Shown one piece after another: positions 23,870 through 33,029 of a DNA stretch of 64,000 bases. Origin of the DNA: Zychaea mexicana (lineage: Eukaryota > Mucoromycota > Mucoromycetes > Mucorales > Lichtheimiaceae); contig NW_026516664.1 in NCBI RefSeq assembly GCF_025766255.1, positions 868,001 through 932,000 on the forward strand, written 5' to 3'. Numbering within the stretch: position 1 is the stretch's first letter; every line of letters begins with the position of its first letter. Both the position numbers and the translations under genes were made by a program. Under the pieces are notes generated by a model, which was not told the DNA's origin, ran no database searches, and saw nothing but the letters and a program-made list of their open reading frames with translations.

Positions 23870-25215
23870 TATCTAAACGACAACAGCACCAATCGCGAAC
23901 GGTCCGAAACTCACTATTTCTGACGCGACAGTCTTTTGGACTACTTGTAAATCAGCTCTCCTTGGACCAAAAAAATGCCGAAAGTCGGTCGAAGCGCGGT
24001 TATTCGGTTGTAGTTTAGGTCGCAGTTGTACTTTGGCGCTTCGATAATTCTTACTTTAGTTTGCGGTTGCTGTATGAGCTGTTAGGATTTACCGATGAAT
24101 CAGTGAACAACTTTACGAATCGGTACTTGCAGGCCATGCGCCGTGTGGCTGAACGAGACATCACTTGGCCAAAAGACGACGTGCAACGAATACGAGACAT
24201 CGTCAACGGCTTTAGCGCTAAAGGCGGTCGCGATAGCCAACGTCTTCCGCGTGTAATCAGTGCCACGGACGGCAAATTGGAGGATATCTAAAGCCTGCTC
24301 TCAAAGGAAATCAGTTCATTGACAAGCAGGAAAAGCAATGCGTCCTTTTGTTTATTGACCATATGCAACAGTACGACCGTTTTCTATACGTGATCTGGAG
24401 ATTCCGGTGAGCGATTTGATTTCATGTGAACATTTGTGCTTGAAACAATGAATACAACATACGGTCGCGTGAATGATTCGCATGTATTCACACCAAGCAC
24501 TATTTACAAGAACCTGATCGATAAGCCGGAACGTATGTGCATGGAAAACACGTACACCATTGCTGTTAACTGATTTATATATTGAAAGCCAAAATGGATT
24601 GATAAAATCAACAAGCTAAAGCTCATATCCAATGGATTACGCTTTTTCGAAGATGGCTGCTGTTGTTCCTTCGTTCAATCATGCTGGCGCTACTCAACGA
24701 CCCAAGGCTTTCAATAAAGTCCACTCGTCATCCAGGGTAGCGATCAAGTATGCTTTTGGTGCCTAGACTATTCGCTGCGCACTTTGTGGAAACATATATA
24801 CATGTTAACCATTAAACGAATGGTGAAGACGATCTATGCTTGCTGTGCTTTGCTTGAACGCCAATGGTATAGAAGGAGCCGCTGGAGAAAATGAAACTGT
24901 GCGTCGTCATGAAGCGTTTGTAAACGATACCAGCAGAGAAAGTCAAGGTCAGGAGGAGAGCCAGGACCGAAATGGATCATCTGACCAATAAGTGGATGTG
25001 CGCTTAAGCTTATGCCAAGTACTACTGTTCGAACTCCAACTGTAGAAATCAGACGAACTGAGAACCAGCAACGGGAACAGGGCCGACAATTGCGGCAACA
25101 ACTTCTCGAGGAATGCATTCTTCCAGCAACGTCACTCGGGACATCCCAAAGAAGAAGAGCAGCAGCAGAACAAAGACAGCGTGTAGGATTAAGACAAGCA
25201 TTGCACAGCATCTAG
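23870..25215 (+). mobile_element. PIF/Harbinger-type DNA transposon relic (DDE transposase with frameshifts)
   Basis: Plus-strand frames read in order: RLFGCSLGRS; NNFTNRYLQAMRRVAERDIT then WPKDD; RLPRVISATDGKLEDI; after a frame change LKPALKGNQFIDKQEKQCV; then DHMQQYDRFLYVIW; and near the end NANGIEGAAGENETVRRHEA. This matches the Harbinger/DDE_Tnp_4 order: WPs, then GxxDGT with the first catalytic Asp, KPALKGNQF, and a late His/Asn-rich tail. At least three frame changes and several stops separate the parts, so it cannot make an active enzyme. A Gln/Arg-rich end (25012-25215, QREQGRQLRQQLLEE) may be its C-terminus or a separate scrap. Terminal inverted repeats were not located. Confidence 0.7.
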
Positions 25216-26730
25216 CATCGTCTGTGTATTCACGCCTTCAATAAATTCACTATTCGCATATTTCTTGTCGCTTTTTTGACTGTTCACTAATAACGTTCTT
25301 AGCAAGATCAGAAGTTGAAGTTCACAAATTTTTCAAAATGCACGAGCATAAGAAGATACGGAAACAGTGGCCGCATTAGTATGTCCTTACCTACGTATAC
25401 TGATGCCTATCAATTTACGAAGAGATTTAAATTTACTTGTTTGTCAAAATCATGAACTGCATGTGATCAGAGACAACTTCGGCACCACTTCCTTCCTCGT
25501 TTCCTTCTGCTGGAGGCTCACAGCGGTCATTTGATACCATGCTCAACAAAGCATGGATGATGCTGATCAATCCGTGCAACAACGCTACGTTTTTGCGATG
25601 GTGCGCCTCACGTCTGTGTCCGAAGAACATGCGTTTTCTTCAAGAACTCTCTTTCGATTGTTGATATCTTTGCTGAGCACGTCCTGCAAGTTGTCACGCA
25701 ACAAGCCGATATAGCGCCTTCTGCTGAATAACGGAAGTCATTGTTCGCTGTTGTCAGAAGTTCTTTGACCTCGTCAACGTCCAAAACAATTTGTCGTCCG
25801 CGTCCAATGCCTGGTCATCTCGTAGCCGGTGGTGACGACGGTGGTGACGACAGTGCTGGAACTGAGGGCGGTCACGATGTTGTTTGCGTTGTTGGCGCTT
25901 CTGTCAGATTAAGCCGTTGCAAAGAGCAAGCTATGACCAGTAGCACTTACATCTATCGACTCGGTTGTGTATGGTGGGTGGATGGAGGGGTCCTCCTTCA
26001 AGACTGAGAACATGTCCTCACCAATGCCAGTCGGATTCAGGTCCACCACCTGACATGCGAATGCTGTCATTGAGCTTGGTGTAGTTTTGCTTCATTGTGG
26101 TCCACTTGCTTCTTATGTGTAAATAAAGTTTCTTATGTAGGACTTGAACTTTTAATTTAGATGCTGCTGTGGAGGCATTTGGCAATTAAGGAACTCCTCA
26201 TGGCTACTATTAGCGAAAACCGATCAAATCCAGCGGCAGATCACGCAGATACATAGTTTTCTCTACCTTTTAGATTGTATTTTTTAGAAGTAAAGAAGTA
26301 TGATCAATGCATACATATATATTTGTTTTCTTAATGTATGCAAGATAAATAATTTGCTGGATTTATGGCGAAGAAGACGCCGGCAGCATTTACCGATCTG
26401 CACCCGAACCAGAACCATTGGTTCTTGAGGAAGCGATTTTGGGCAGTTGTAAGCCTCTAATGTACACATGTAATTGAAACCTCATACAGTAAGTATTGAT
26501 ATGAGTGTTATATGATTCTTAGTCCCGACAGAGTGCTTCTTCACGCTACGTTTTCCAATTGAGTCAACGTAACGGCTTTCAGCTGGTGCAGACATTGTTC
26601 TGCGGTATCTTTGGTTTTCAACATTACGCTGTATCCAGCTGGACTGCCACAGCCAAACTCATCTGTTCACACAGACATTGATTCTCTTCTACTTTGATTT
26701 CCGTATACACTGTTTACTTACTAACTCGCT
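25216..26730. other. Spacer with decayed coding-like fragments
   Basis: No intact gene. On the minus strand about 25570-25720 reads IGLLRDNLQDVLSKDINNRK in a frame that soon stops, and 25433-25630 reads another short block. These could be the Myb-like second ORF that often accompanies Harbinger elements, but I see no SANT signature, so this is a guess. About 26530-26660 (minus) reads GCGSPAGYSVMLKTKDTAEQ and is also open for only about 40 codons. Confidence 0.4.
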
Positions 26731-27031
26731 CTCACTTTTCAAGGGTTGCACTTTTAATATGTAACAACATTGAGTCGCCGCAGAGATTAACGAATTCCAC
26801 TGGTAACCAAGCCGTTGTTGACATTGGCCAAATAGCAAACTCTTTGTTATGTAGGTTTGGTTTCAATTCAAAATTCCAGGTAAAATTATGACCAGTCCAT
26901 TCCATCGTTATTGTATCAGAAAATTGTGATCTTCCGTAACTAATAAGCATAACTTTAGTTAAGCACTTTCTATCTCGTACTGTACTTACCGGCCCAATCG
27001 TAAAACGAAGGTCAACGCCAAACAAAGCAAG
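26731..27031 (-). pseudogene. Fragment resembling a Tubby-like C-terminal fold protein
   Basis: A minus-strand frame without an ATG reads GVDLRFTIGPVSTVRDRKCL, then SQFSDTITMEWTGHNFTWNF, and later LPVEFVNLCGDSMLLHIKS before a stop. The FSDxIxxEWxGxxFxW pattern resembles fungal Tubby-C-terminal-like lipid-binding proteins, from memory of the family; I am not certain. There is no convincing start exon upstream (an in-frame TAG lies just before), and the neighbours are transposon relics, so a broken copy is likely. It might be an internal exon of a gene I failed to assemble. Confidence 0.35.
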
Positions 27032-28075
27032 CTATTTATTGGTGCTGTTTTAAATCCGGCATCGAGAGAAGAACTCAATGCTTGGTTTCGGTCTATCATA
27101 CGATACGGAGGGATGAGAAGGTGGACAGTATAGGAAGAATCCCGGGGCTTAATTTTTTATATGGGCGCCTCTCAATATCCTCATCCACTTTGTTTATCAC
27201 CCTGGATTGGCCCGATTCCCATTCTACAACCACTCAATCAAGGACTATGGTCGTTCAATCCGTTCTCCTGGCATGCTGGCGTGTCTACTAGACTTGGATT
27301 TTCGACTCAAGTCCCATTCACACATGTGTTTTTTGCTGTCTCCCTGGCATTAAAGCTACTTGCTCAGCTTCAACACCCCAAGACTACTACCATAGGTAAA
27401 CGGATGTATATCCACCCCCTTCCCGCTTTTCAAAAAAGCAGTTGATGGTTAGTAGTATTTTGTTAAATTTGAAGCATAAAAAAAGTAAGCATTTATATAA
27501 ATATAAGCTTTATTCGGCCTTCTTGGTTTGTTTGTGACATATGTACATATGTGATTATCCGAACATAACGGCAATCATCGCAATTTTTGGCAATCCTTTC
27601 TATTATCTGGATTTGAGAGCAACCCGAAAGATCTGCAGTATGCACCTAAAAGATTGACATGTCAAATTACAGCTATGTCTCAGCAAGTGCACCTACGTTT
27701 TGCTTTTTTCTATAGCAATAAGCAATATGTACAGTCTATCGGTAGGTTGAATACCCACGATTGTTGCTTGCTCAACCCTACCGAAACCTATCAAAACAAC
27801 AACATTTACTACATCGCCTTAGGCTGCTTGATGTGTGCTTATAATAGCCATAATGTCGGCCCCAAGCATGTGATTAAATAATGTGAGCAAATATGATGGG
27901 CGATTTGCCTGGTGGCGTTAATGTCATCAATAGCATAGCAAAACCAGCGTTCGAAAAGACTTGGTCTGAGCTTCATTTTCAGGGTTTCTATTGTAAAACA
28001 TTACATCAGAAAGAGTGTGACGGTACCACTCATCGCCTGGGGATAAAAAAAAGCGTGGGCTGCATGAATTTTCTG
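27032..28075. other. Spacer upstream of the acidic protein gene
   Basis: No supported gene. Two overlapping plus-strand open stretches at 27082-27445 are in different frames and have no motif. Confidence 0.45.
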
Positions 28076-28102
28076 GAGAGAGAGAGAGAGAGAGAGAGAG
28101 AG
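28076..28102. repeat. (GA)n microsatellite
   Basis: About 13 GA units, about 60 bases before the ATG at 28160, within the probable leader of the acidic protein gene. An ATG further upstream would be in frame through this repeat, but that stretch is not protein-like. Confidence 0.9.
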
Positions 28103-28159
28103 GAATCTGAAACTAGCACTAATATTTTTCTCAAGTCTTCCATTACAAAATCAAAACTC

Positions 28160-28789
28160 ATGAGCTTTCGATTCACCACACACGAGCATTATAATGACGG
28201 TACAACTTCATTGACTCAAAGTACTGTCATTGTACGTGAACTAGACGACAACGAATCTGCACAACCCGACTTGCTCAAAGCACCACCACCGACATACGAG
28301 ATCGAAAGTGGGGTTTCGTCCGAAGAAGAAGACGAATACTCTATGCTCACACCTCAAGACGATCGTAATGAAGAAGACAGAGACGAGGATGAGGATCAAG
28401 AAATACTACATGATCACTGGTTTCCATCATTATTACACCGATCGATTATTGAATTTCTGGATGACGACGACGGAGACGACGATATCTATATGATGGACCA
28501 TCCATTTGACATGCTTACGTCAAACGAGTCTGCGGTGATTGTGGAACAAGGTGACCAAGATGATGAAGACGAAGACGACGACAGACAGGATAAAAACAAG
28601 GCATATTACCGGCACGTTCATTTAGAAGGGGATGGTGATGATGACATGGAGCAAGAGGAGGAGCCGATATCTGACAAGAAACGCAGCAGCCCCCCACGCC
28701 GCCGACGACACAAGAAACGATCCAAGCATGTTGCTGGTGATAAAGAGAACGAAGAAGTGCCCATCGAGGTTGTACATATACTTTTATAA
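28160..28789 (+). CDS. Highly acidic small protein with PPxY motif, function unknown
   Basis: I chose the ATG at 28160 (MSFRFTTHEHYNDGTTSLTQ), giving 209 aa. The same frame is open further upstream, but there it encodes the translated GA repeat. The protein has an early PPPTYE (a PPxY motif, typical ligand of WW-domain ubiquitin ligases), long Asp/Glu runs (EEEDEY, FLDDDDGDDD, DDEDEDDDR) and, near the C-terminus, a basic cluster KKRSSPPRRRRHKKRSKH that would serve as a nuclear localisation signal. No folded domain is evident. Acidic and basic tracts with few hydrophobics suggest an intrinsically disordered nuclear or chromatin-associated protein; that is inference. A second acidic small gene lies 1.2 kb downstream on the same strand. 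Confidence 0.6.
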   Translation: MSFRFTTHEHYNDGTTSLTQSTVIVRELDDNESAQPDLLKAPPPTYEIESGVSSEEEDEYSMLTPQDDRNEEDRDEDEDQEILHDHWFPSLLHRSIIEFLDDDDGDDDIYMMDHPFDMLTSNESAVIVEQGDQDDEDEDDDRQDKNKAYYRHVHLEGDGDDDMEQEEEPISDKKRSSPPRRRRHKKRSKHVAGDKENEEVPIEVVHILL

Positions 28790-29303
28790 GGACGGACAAT
28801 GGTGTAGAAGAATAAGCATTTCGTACATATATCATACACACACACACACAGGTCTTTGACACATCATGCAAACATATTCTCACTCGCTGGTTGAATATAC
28901 ATGCAAAAAGCTTGTTTCCCTATTTTCGTTCTTTCCAAGAAGATCCTTCCCTTACTTTTTGTTTGTCTAGAACATCAAGTGATGGCGAGGTGGGTTTATA
29001 GATAGAAACAAAAGGAGAGACGTGGTGTGCTATGTATAACTGTAGTAGAGTGGTGTCTCTTGTTAGGGAGGACTTAGCTGTACTATCTTTATAAATCAAA
29101 ACGACTTTTTTCCAGTGTAGAAAGAAACATGTGTTTACTCGTGACGCTATGGGTTGTCAGCAAGTGAGTTTCTTCCTAGTTGCTGCTCTTTCTGCTGCTG
29201 CTATAAATAAAAGGGTCTTTTTCTTTTTTCTACCTGGACTGACGAAGAATGAAGAAGGAGTTGCCACCTCAACTACTTAAAAGACATGCGAACTCGTGTG
29301 GAG
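28790..29303. other. Spacer with TATA-like sites
   Basis: It holds the 3' untranslated region of the acidic gene, including a short (CA)n run at about 28840-28851, and a TATAAATAAAAG at about 29202. No gene is supported. Confidence 0.4.
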
Positions 29304-29311
29304 CGCTATAA
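29304..29311 (+). promoter_or_regulatory. TATA box upstream of a W-rich mini-ORF
   Basis: TATAAATA about 100 bases before the ATG at 29413. It may start an alternative long-leader transcript of the gene at 29944. Confidence 0.35.
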
Positions 29312-29412
29312 ATATCATCCATTTTTTGCACTCCGCGGGTTTTCAGGGATTGTTTTAAGGCGATCGCTTGACATACCAGCACTGGATCTAGCCTAGAAAG
29401 AGAAACAGGACA

Positions 29413-29472
29413 ATGAGTGGTGCTGGGTGGCAGCAGCAGCAGCCGTGGTGGTGGTGGTCACCTCTTGAATGA
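29413..29472 (+). other. Trp-rich 19-codon mini-ORF (possible uORF)
   Basis: The ATG-led frame reads MSGAGWQQQQPWWWWSPLE, then TGA. It sits between a TATA box and the next gene and could be an upstream ORF in that gene's leader, or a first exon whose splice I could not place. Confidence 0.3.
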
Positions 29473-29943
29473 TTTAACCGGAGCTGGTCTTCCTTGCTCT
29501 GGACCTGCTTTTTCGTTCGCATGCGGATCGACGGACATATCTTTTCAACACATGGAAGATCCTTTCCTCTTTTTTGATGTTCCGAGAAAAGAAACAATGG
29601 GAAACCCCACCATACAGGCTCAAGCACACACACACAGACACGCTTGTACCTACGCAGTGCACACACACACTCTCTCTCTCGACAGAAAATAGAAAAAAAT
29701 ATAAATACTTGAAAGCCAAGGGATTTTTTTCGTAACTTGCGATTGTTATCTTTCTTCCTTTCATCATTCTCCATATCGTTCTTTTCTCCTCTCAACTTGC
29801 AGTACCACCACCCCCTCCCCATCATCACTGCCATATAAGCACAACCTCTACCATTCGCGTCTTTCTTTTTTCCTCTGTAAAAGAAGCGTGGACGTGTGAT
29901 AGTCCTTGTCATTGACGACGTAGCAACTACACATCCCGTCATA

Positions 29944-30241
29944 ATGCTCCAGTTTCTGGTTGATTTGGCGCGAAAACAGCACCAGCTCCAGCACCACCAA
30001 CGCGATATCAAATCCGACGTCGTGGCTGTCCATCATCTTCATCACCGCAAACCGGATAACAAGCCTGCCATGGTACGCTCACCTTCGTCTGCATCGTCCG
30101 TTGAAACCTGGCCTATTCTTGATGACGACTGGCATGACGACAAACAATGCTGGTCCTTCAAAGACGATTACGTATCGTTCCCAAGCCTAGAAGACCACAA
30201 TGATTACGATGATGCCATTACCGCTTCCACTGCTGCATCTT

Positions 30242-30274
<33 letters not shown>

Positions 30275-30318
30275 TTGCACGACAAGAACGCGAAGACGAT
30301 CCGCATCACCGACTGTAA
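29944..30318 (+). CDS. Small acidic, Thr-rich protein, function unknown
   Basis: An ATG-led ORF of 124 aa. TATAAG at about 29833 lies about 110 bases upstream, with CT-rich sequence between, supporting this start. The protein opens MLQFLVDLARKQHQLQHHQR, continues with Ser-rich sequence and an aromatic/acidic core (WPILDDDWHDDKQCW, then FKDDYVSFPSLED), and ends in a run of about ten Thr encoded by an ACT microsatellite. I do not recognise a family. The aromatic-acidic core is the part most likely to be conserved. The large open frame on the opposite strand (29388-30011) is low complexity and is ignored. Confidence 0.5.
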
Positions 30319-31338
30319 ACAAAAAACCCATCATCACCATCATATCTTCTTTTTCTGTTGTACACATTTTCTTTTCACCTTTTGCATTTGGCTACTACAA
30401 ACTCTTTCTTTTTCAACTATCATTACTACTATTACTACTACTTCTCGCTCTCACACATGTCGCACACCCAACAACTACACCTCCCGAAACGAATGATGAA
30501 TGAAAACAACAAAAAAAAAATACAACTTGCCACTCCTTTTTCTTCCACCTTCCTTTCATTTCTACCTTTATTACTACTACTACTGCTATTACTCACAACC
30601 GATGGCGAACCAACACCCCCTTTTTTCTTTAACCCAAAAACCGTTCAACTTTCTCTAACGTAAACGTACCACCTATTGTGTGTGTCTCTTATTATTCTCG
30701 TTTCTTGTAATATGCCTTCTTTTCTTTTACTCCATTTTTCTCTTTCTCTCTCTTCTTGTCGGTCTCTAACATATGTCGAAATTACCTTTATGAAAACCTT
30801 TCTTTGGAACTTTTTGGATTTGTCTGCTAAAAAGAACCAATAATAAACCCAACCAAATATCAAACATATTCATTATTATTACTATTACTGTCATGCTGTT
30901 GCTGTTATTTACCCCACTTACAAGAGTTTCAAAGCATTTTTTGAAATGAATTCGAGTAACGTGTGTATCGTAGCAGTGTAACATGTCACAACAGAGAGAA
31001 GAAGCATATACATAGTAAGTATATATGTATAACACGTCAGTTTTTCATCGACCCTTTTATTTTTAGAAAAAGATAAACACCCCAGATTATATTAAAACCC
31101 AAAAGTTATAATGTTGTGTAATACCCTAAAAGATGGTAGATATCACTGCACTAAGTGCAAAACAGTGTCACGGCATTCTGCTGCAGGGGAGGGATGAGGA
31201 AAATTAAGACAGTGTGCTTCAAACGAAAGCAGCAGAGTACGTTACACAGACAACGTGCTTTACTCCATATTATACATTACTGTTAACTACTAACTACATA
31301 TGATACATCGTTTAAACTCTATTTAGTCTTATGTACAA
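30319..31338. other. Spacer, pyrimidine- and triplet-repeat-rich
   Basis: It contains the 3' region of the small gene and CTA/TTC repeats (about 30420-30440 and 30565-30590). No gene is supported. Confidence 0.5.
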
Positions 31339-32850
31339 CTAGGTGATCACCGCTCCATCACGAATCGACCGCTTTATACGATCCGCCATCATGCGATCCT
31401 TTCTTCCTATCAGTGACGTGGCCTTGCCGGTGCGACCTGCTCTGGCTGTCCGACCGACTCGATGCAAGTAATCAATCATGGACGCAGGAAAGTCATAGAG
31501 TACAACATGATCCACGAACGTGGTATCGATGCCTCTCGAGGCAATGTCCGTGCTGATCAACACATTGTAATTCTTGTCTTTGTTTGCATCCTTATCCGCA
31601 TCATCTGCAACAGCGATACTGGTAATCTCACCCGAGAACAAGCCCAGCGTCTGTTTGCGATCCACGTCTTTGTGTAATGCAAGTACATTCACGTCTTTAC
31701 TTGCAAGCCATTGTTGTAATAACTGAGCCGCTTTCCTGGTATTGCAAAATACCAGCGTCTTTTCGTCCTTGATGTTCCTTTTCAGCACGTCCAACAATGC
31801 GAGTTGTCTGTTGCCGTTGAACCGTTGTAGATCCACAAAGGATTGTTTCAAGTTGGGCAGCGCGCGATGGAGAGAGGGTGTCGTGATTTTGAGCATCCCA
31901 TCCTCGCCAAACAGATCGTCGAGTGTGCGGTGGACCGAGCGTGGTAACGTGGCCGAAACAACAATTGTTTTGGCATTCTTAAGTCTCTGCATAGTGAATT
32001 TGACGTCGTCGCCCCATCCGGCATCAAATAATGAATCAGCTTCGTCAACAATCAGGTATTGGACGTCGGTCAATGAGAGTGTGCGGTCTGTCACATAGCC
32101 ACGCAATGTAGTAGGCGTTGTTACCAGTACGTCGACCGGTTGTTCCAAATCCTTAACCAGCCGACCTCTGGGTGTCTTGCCATCCAATGCCAAACTACGA
32201 AACTTGACCTTGTGTGCAAGGGATTTGCATGTCGAAACTACTTGCGCAACCAATTCACGGGTAGGGACAAGGACAATGGCTCGTGGTCGGTCCAATCGTC
32301 TCTTCTTTTCGTTTTGTTTCAGCGTATTAATTGTAGGTGCCAAATATGCCAGTGTCTTGCCAGAACCAGTTTCGGCAGCACACAGGATATGTTGAGCGTC
32401 CCTTGTTGACAGCACTGCAGGGATCGTCAGTGCCTGGATTTCGGTTGGCTGGGCCTGTTCTGGTAATATAGACTGTACAGCCTGCACGAGTGTAGAATCG
32501 AGTTCGAGATCATCAAACGATTTGGCTAATTGTTGAGGCAGTGCCGAGTTGATGGTTTCTAATCGGTTCTTGACTGGAATATAGGGTGTATGGCGTGAAC
32601 CACCACCTGTGTGGCGATCTTTCAGTTTGGCACGCAAGACATCGCGCCGTTCTCGGCCTGTCAAGCCATCCGGTCTAATGTGTTTGGTCAAACTGGAGTA
32701 ATTGGGTTTACGTAATTGAGATCGTTTTGAAGCGACAAAGGCAGTCGATGTAAATGTCACTTTTTTTTGCAACTGTTGCGAAAAACGACTGCATTGTTGT
32801 AATGTTGTGCTTGTTATTGACACTAGTTGCAACGTTTTTGGTTTGAACAT
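31339..32850 (-). CDS. DEAD-box ATP-dependent RNA helicase, mitochondrial (Mrh4-like)
   Basis: A single-exon gene of 503 aa with every DEAD-box motif: Q motif PTEIQALTIP (135-144), Walker A AAETGSGKT (158-166), PTRELVAQV, DEAD (269-272), SAT (299-301), LVFCNT, STDIASRGID (433-442) and HRVGRTARAGRTG (463-475). The first about 50 residues have many Lys, Arg, Ser and Thr and almost no acids, as in a mitochondrial presequence. Overall layout and length fit Mrh4-type helicases, which act in mitochondrial large ribosomal subunit assembly; assignment to Mrh4 rather than another mitochondrial DEAD-box protein is inference. It starts 179 bases from the divergent AP-2 alpha gene. Confidence 0.88.
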   Translation of the reverse strand: MFKPKTLQLVSITSTTLQQCSRFSQQLQKKVTFTSTAFVASKRSQLRKPNYSSLTKHIRPDGLTGRERRDVLRAKLKDRHTGGGSRHTPYIPVKNRLETINSALPQQLAKSFDDLELDSTLVQAVQSILPEQAQPTEIQALTIPAVLSTRDAQHILCAAETGSGKTLAYLAPTINTLKQNEKKRRLDRPRAIVLVPTRELVAQVVSTCKSLAHKVKFRSLALDGKTPRGRLVKDLEQPVDVLVTTPTTLRGYVTDRTLSLTDVQYLIVDEADSLFDAGWGDDVKFTMQRLKNAKTIVVSATLPRSVHRTLDDLFGEDGMLKITTPSLHRALPNLKQSFVDLQRFNGNRQLALLDVLKRNIKDEKTLVFCNTRKAAQLLQQWLASKDVNVLALHKDVDRKQTLGLFSGEITSIAVADDADKDANKDKNYNVLISTDIASRGIDTTFVDHVVLYDFPASMIDYLHRVGRTARAGRTGKATSLIGRKDRMMADRIKRSIRDGAVIT

Positions 32851-33029
32851 AATTTTTTTTTCGCTTTTGTTGCCAACAAGAAAAAAAATCGCAAAGAACC
32901 TTGTACGACCTACTCTAATAAGGATTGTAGGAACTCCGGCCTATTCTTTACATTTTTCCAGCTCTCTCGCCTCGTGCTTTTGTAACTTATTAAACACACA
33001 TCCACTCTTTTCATAAGAAAATACCAACC
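32851..33029. promoter_or_regulatory. Short bidirectional promoter region
   Basis: Only 179 bases separate the ATG of the helicase (minus) from the ATG of AP-2 alpha (plus). Core promoters and both leaders must fit here. It has homopolymeric T/A tracts next to the helicase start and a CT-rich stretch before the AP-2 start, with no clear TATA box. Confidence 0.6.

Noticed and set aside
27893..28159. N-terminal extension of the acidic protein in the same frame
   Set aside because: It translates a GA repeat into alternating Arg/Glu and has no conserved look; the later ATG at 28160 begins the protein-like part.
29388..30011. 207-codon open frame on the minus strand
   Set aside because: It begins at a non-convincing start, is low complexity (Trp/Cys/Arg/His runs from repeats) and overlaps the better supported plus-strand gene and its leader.
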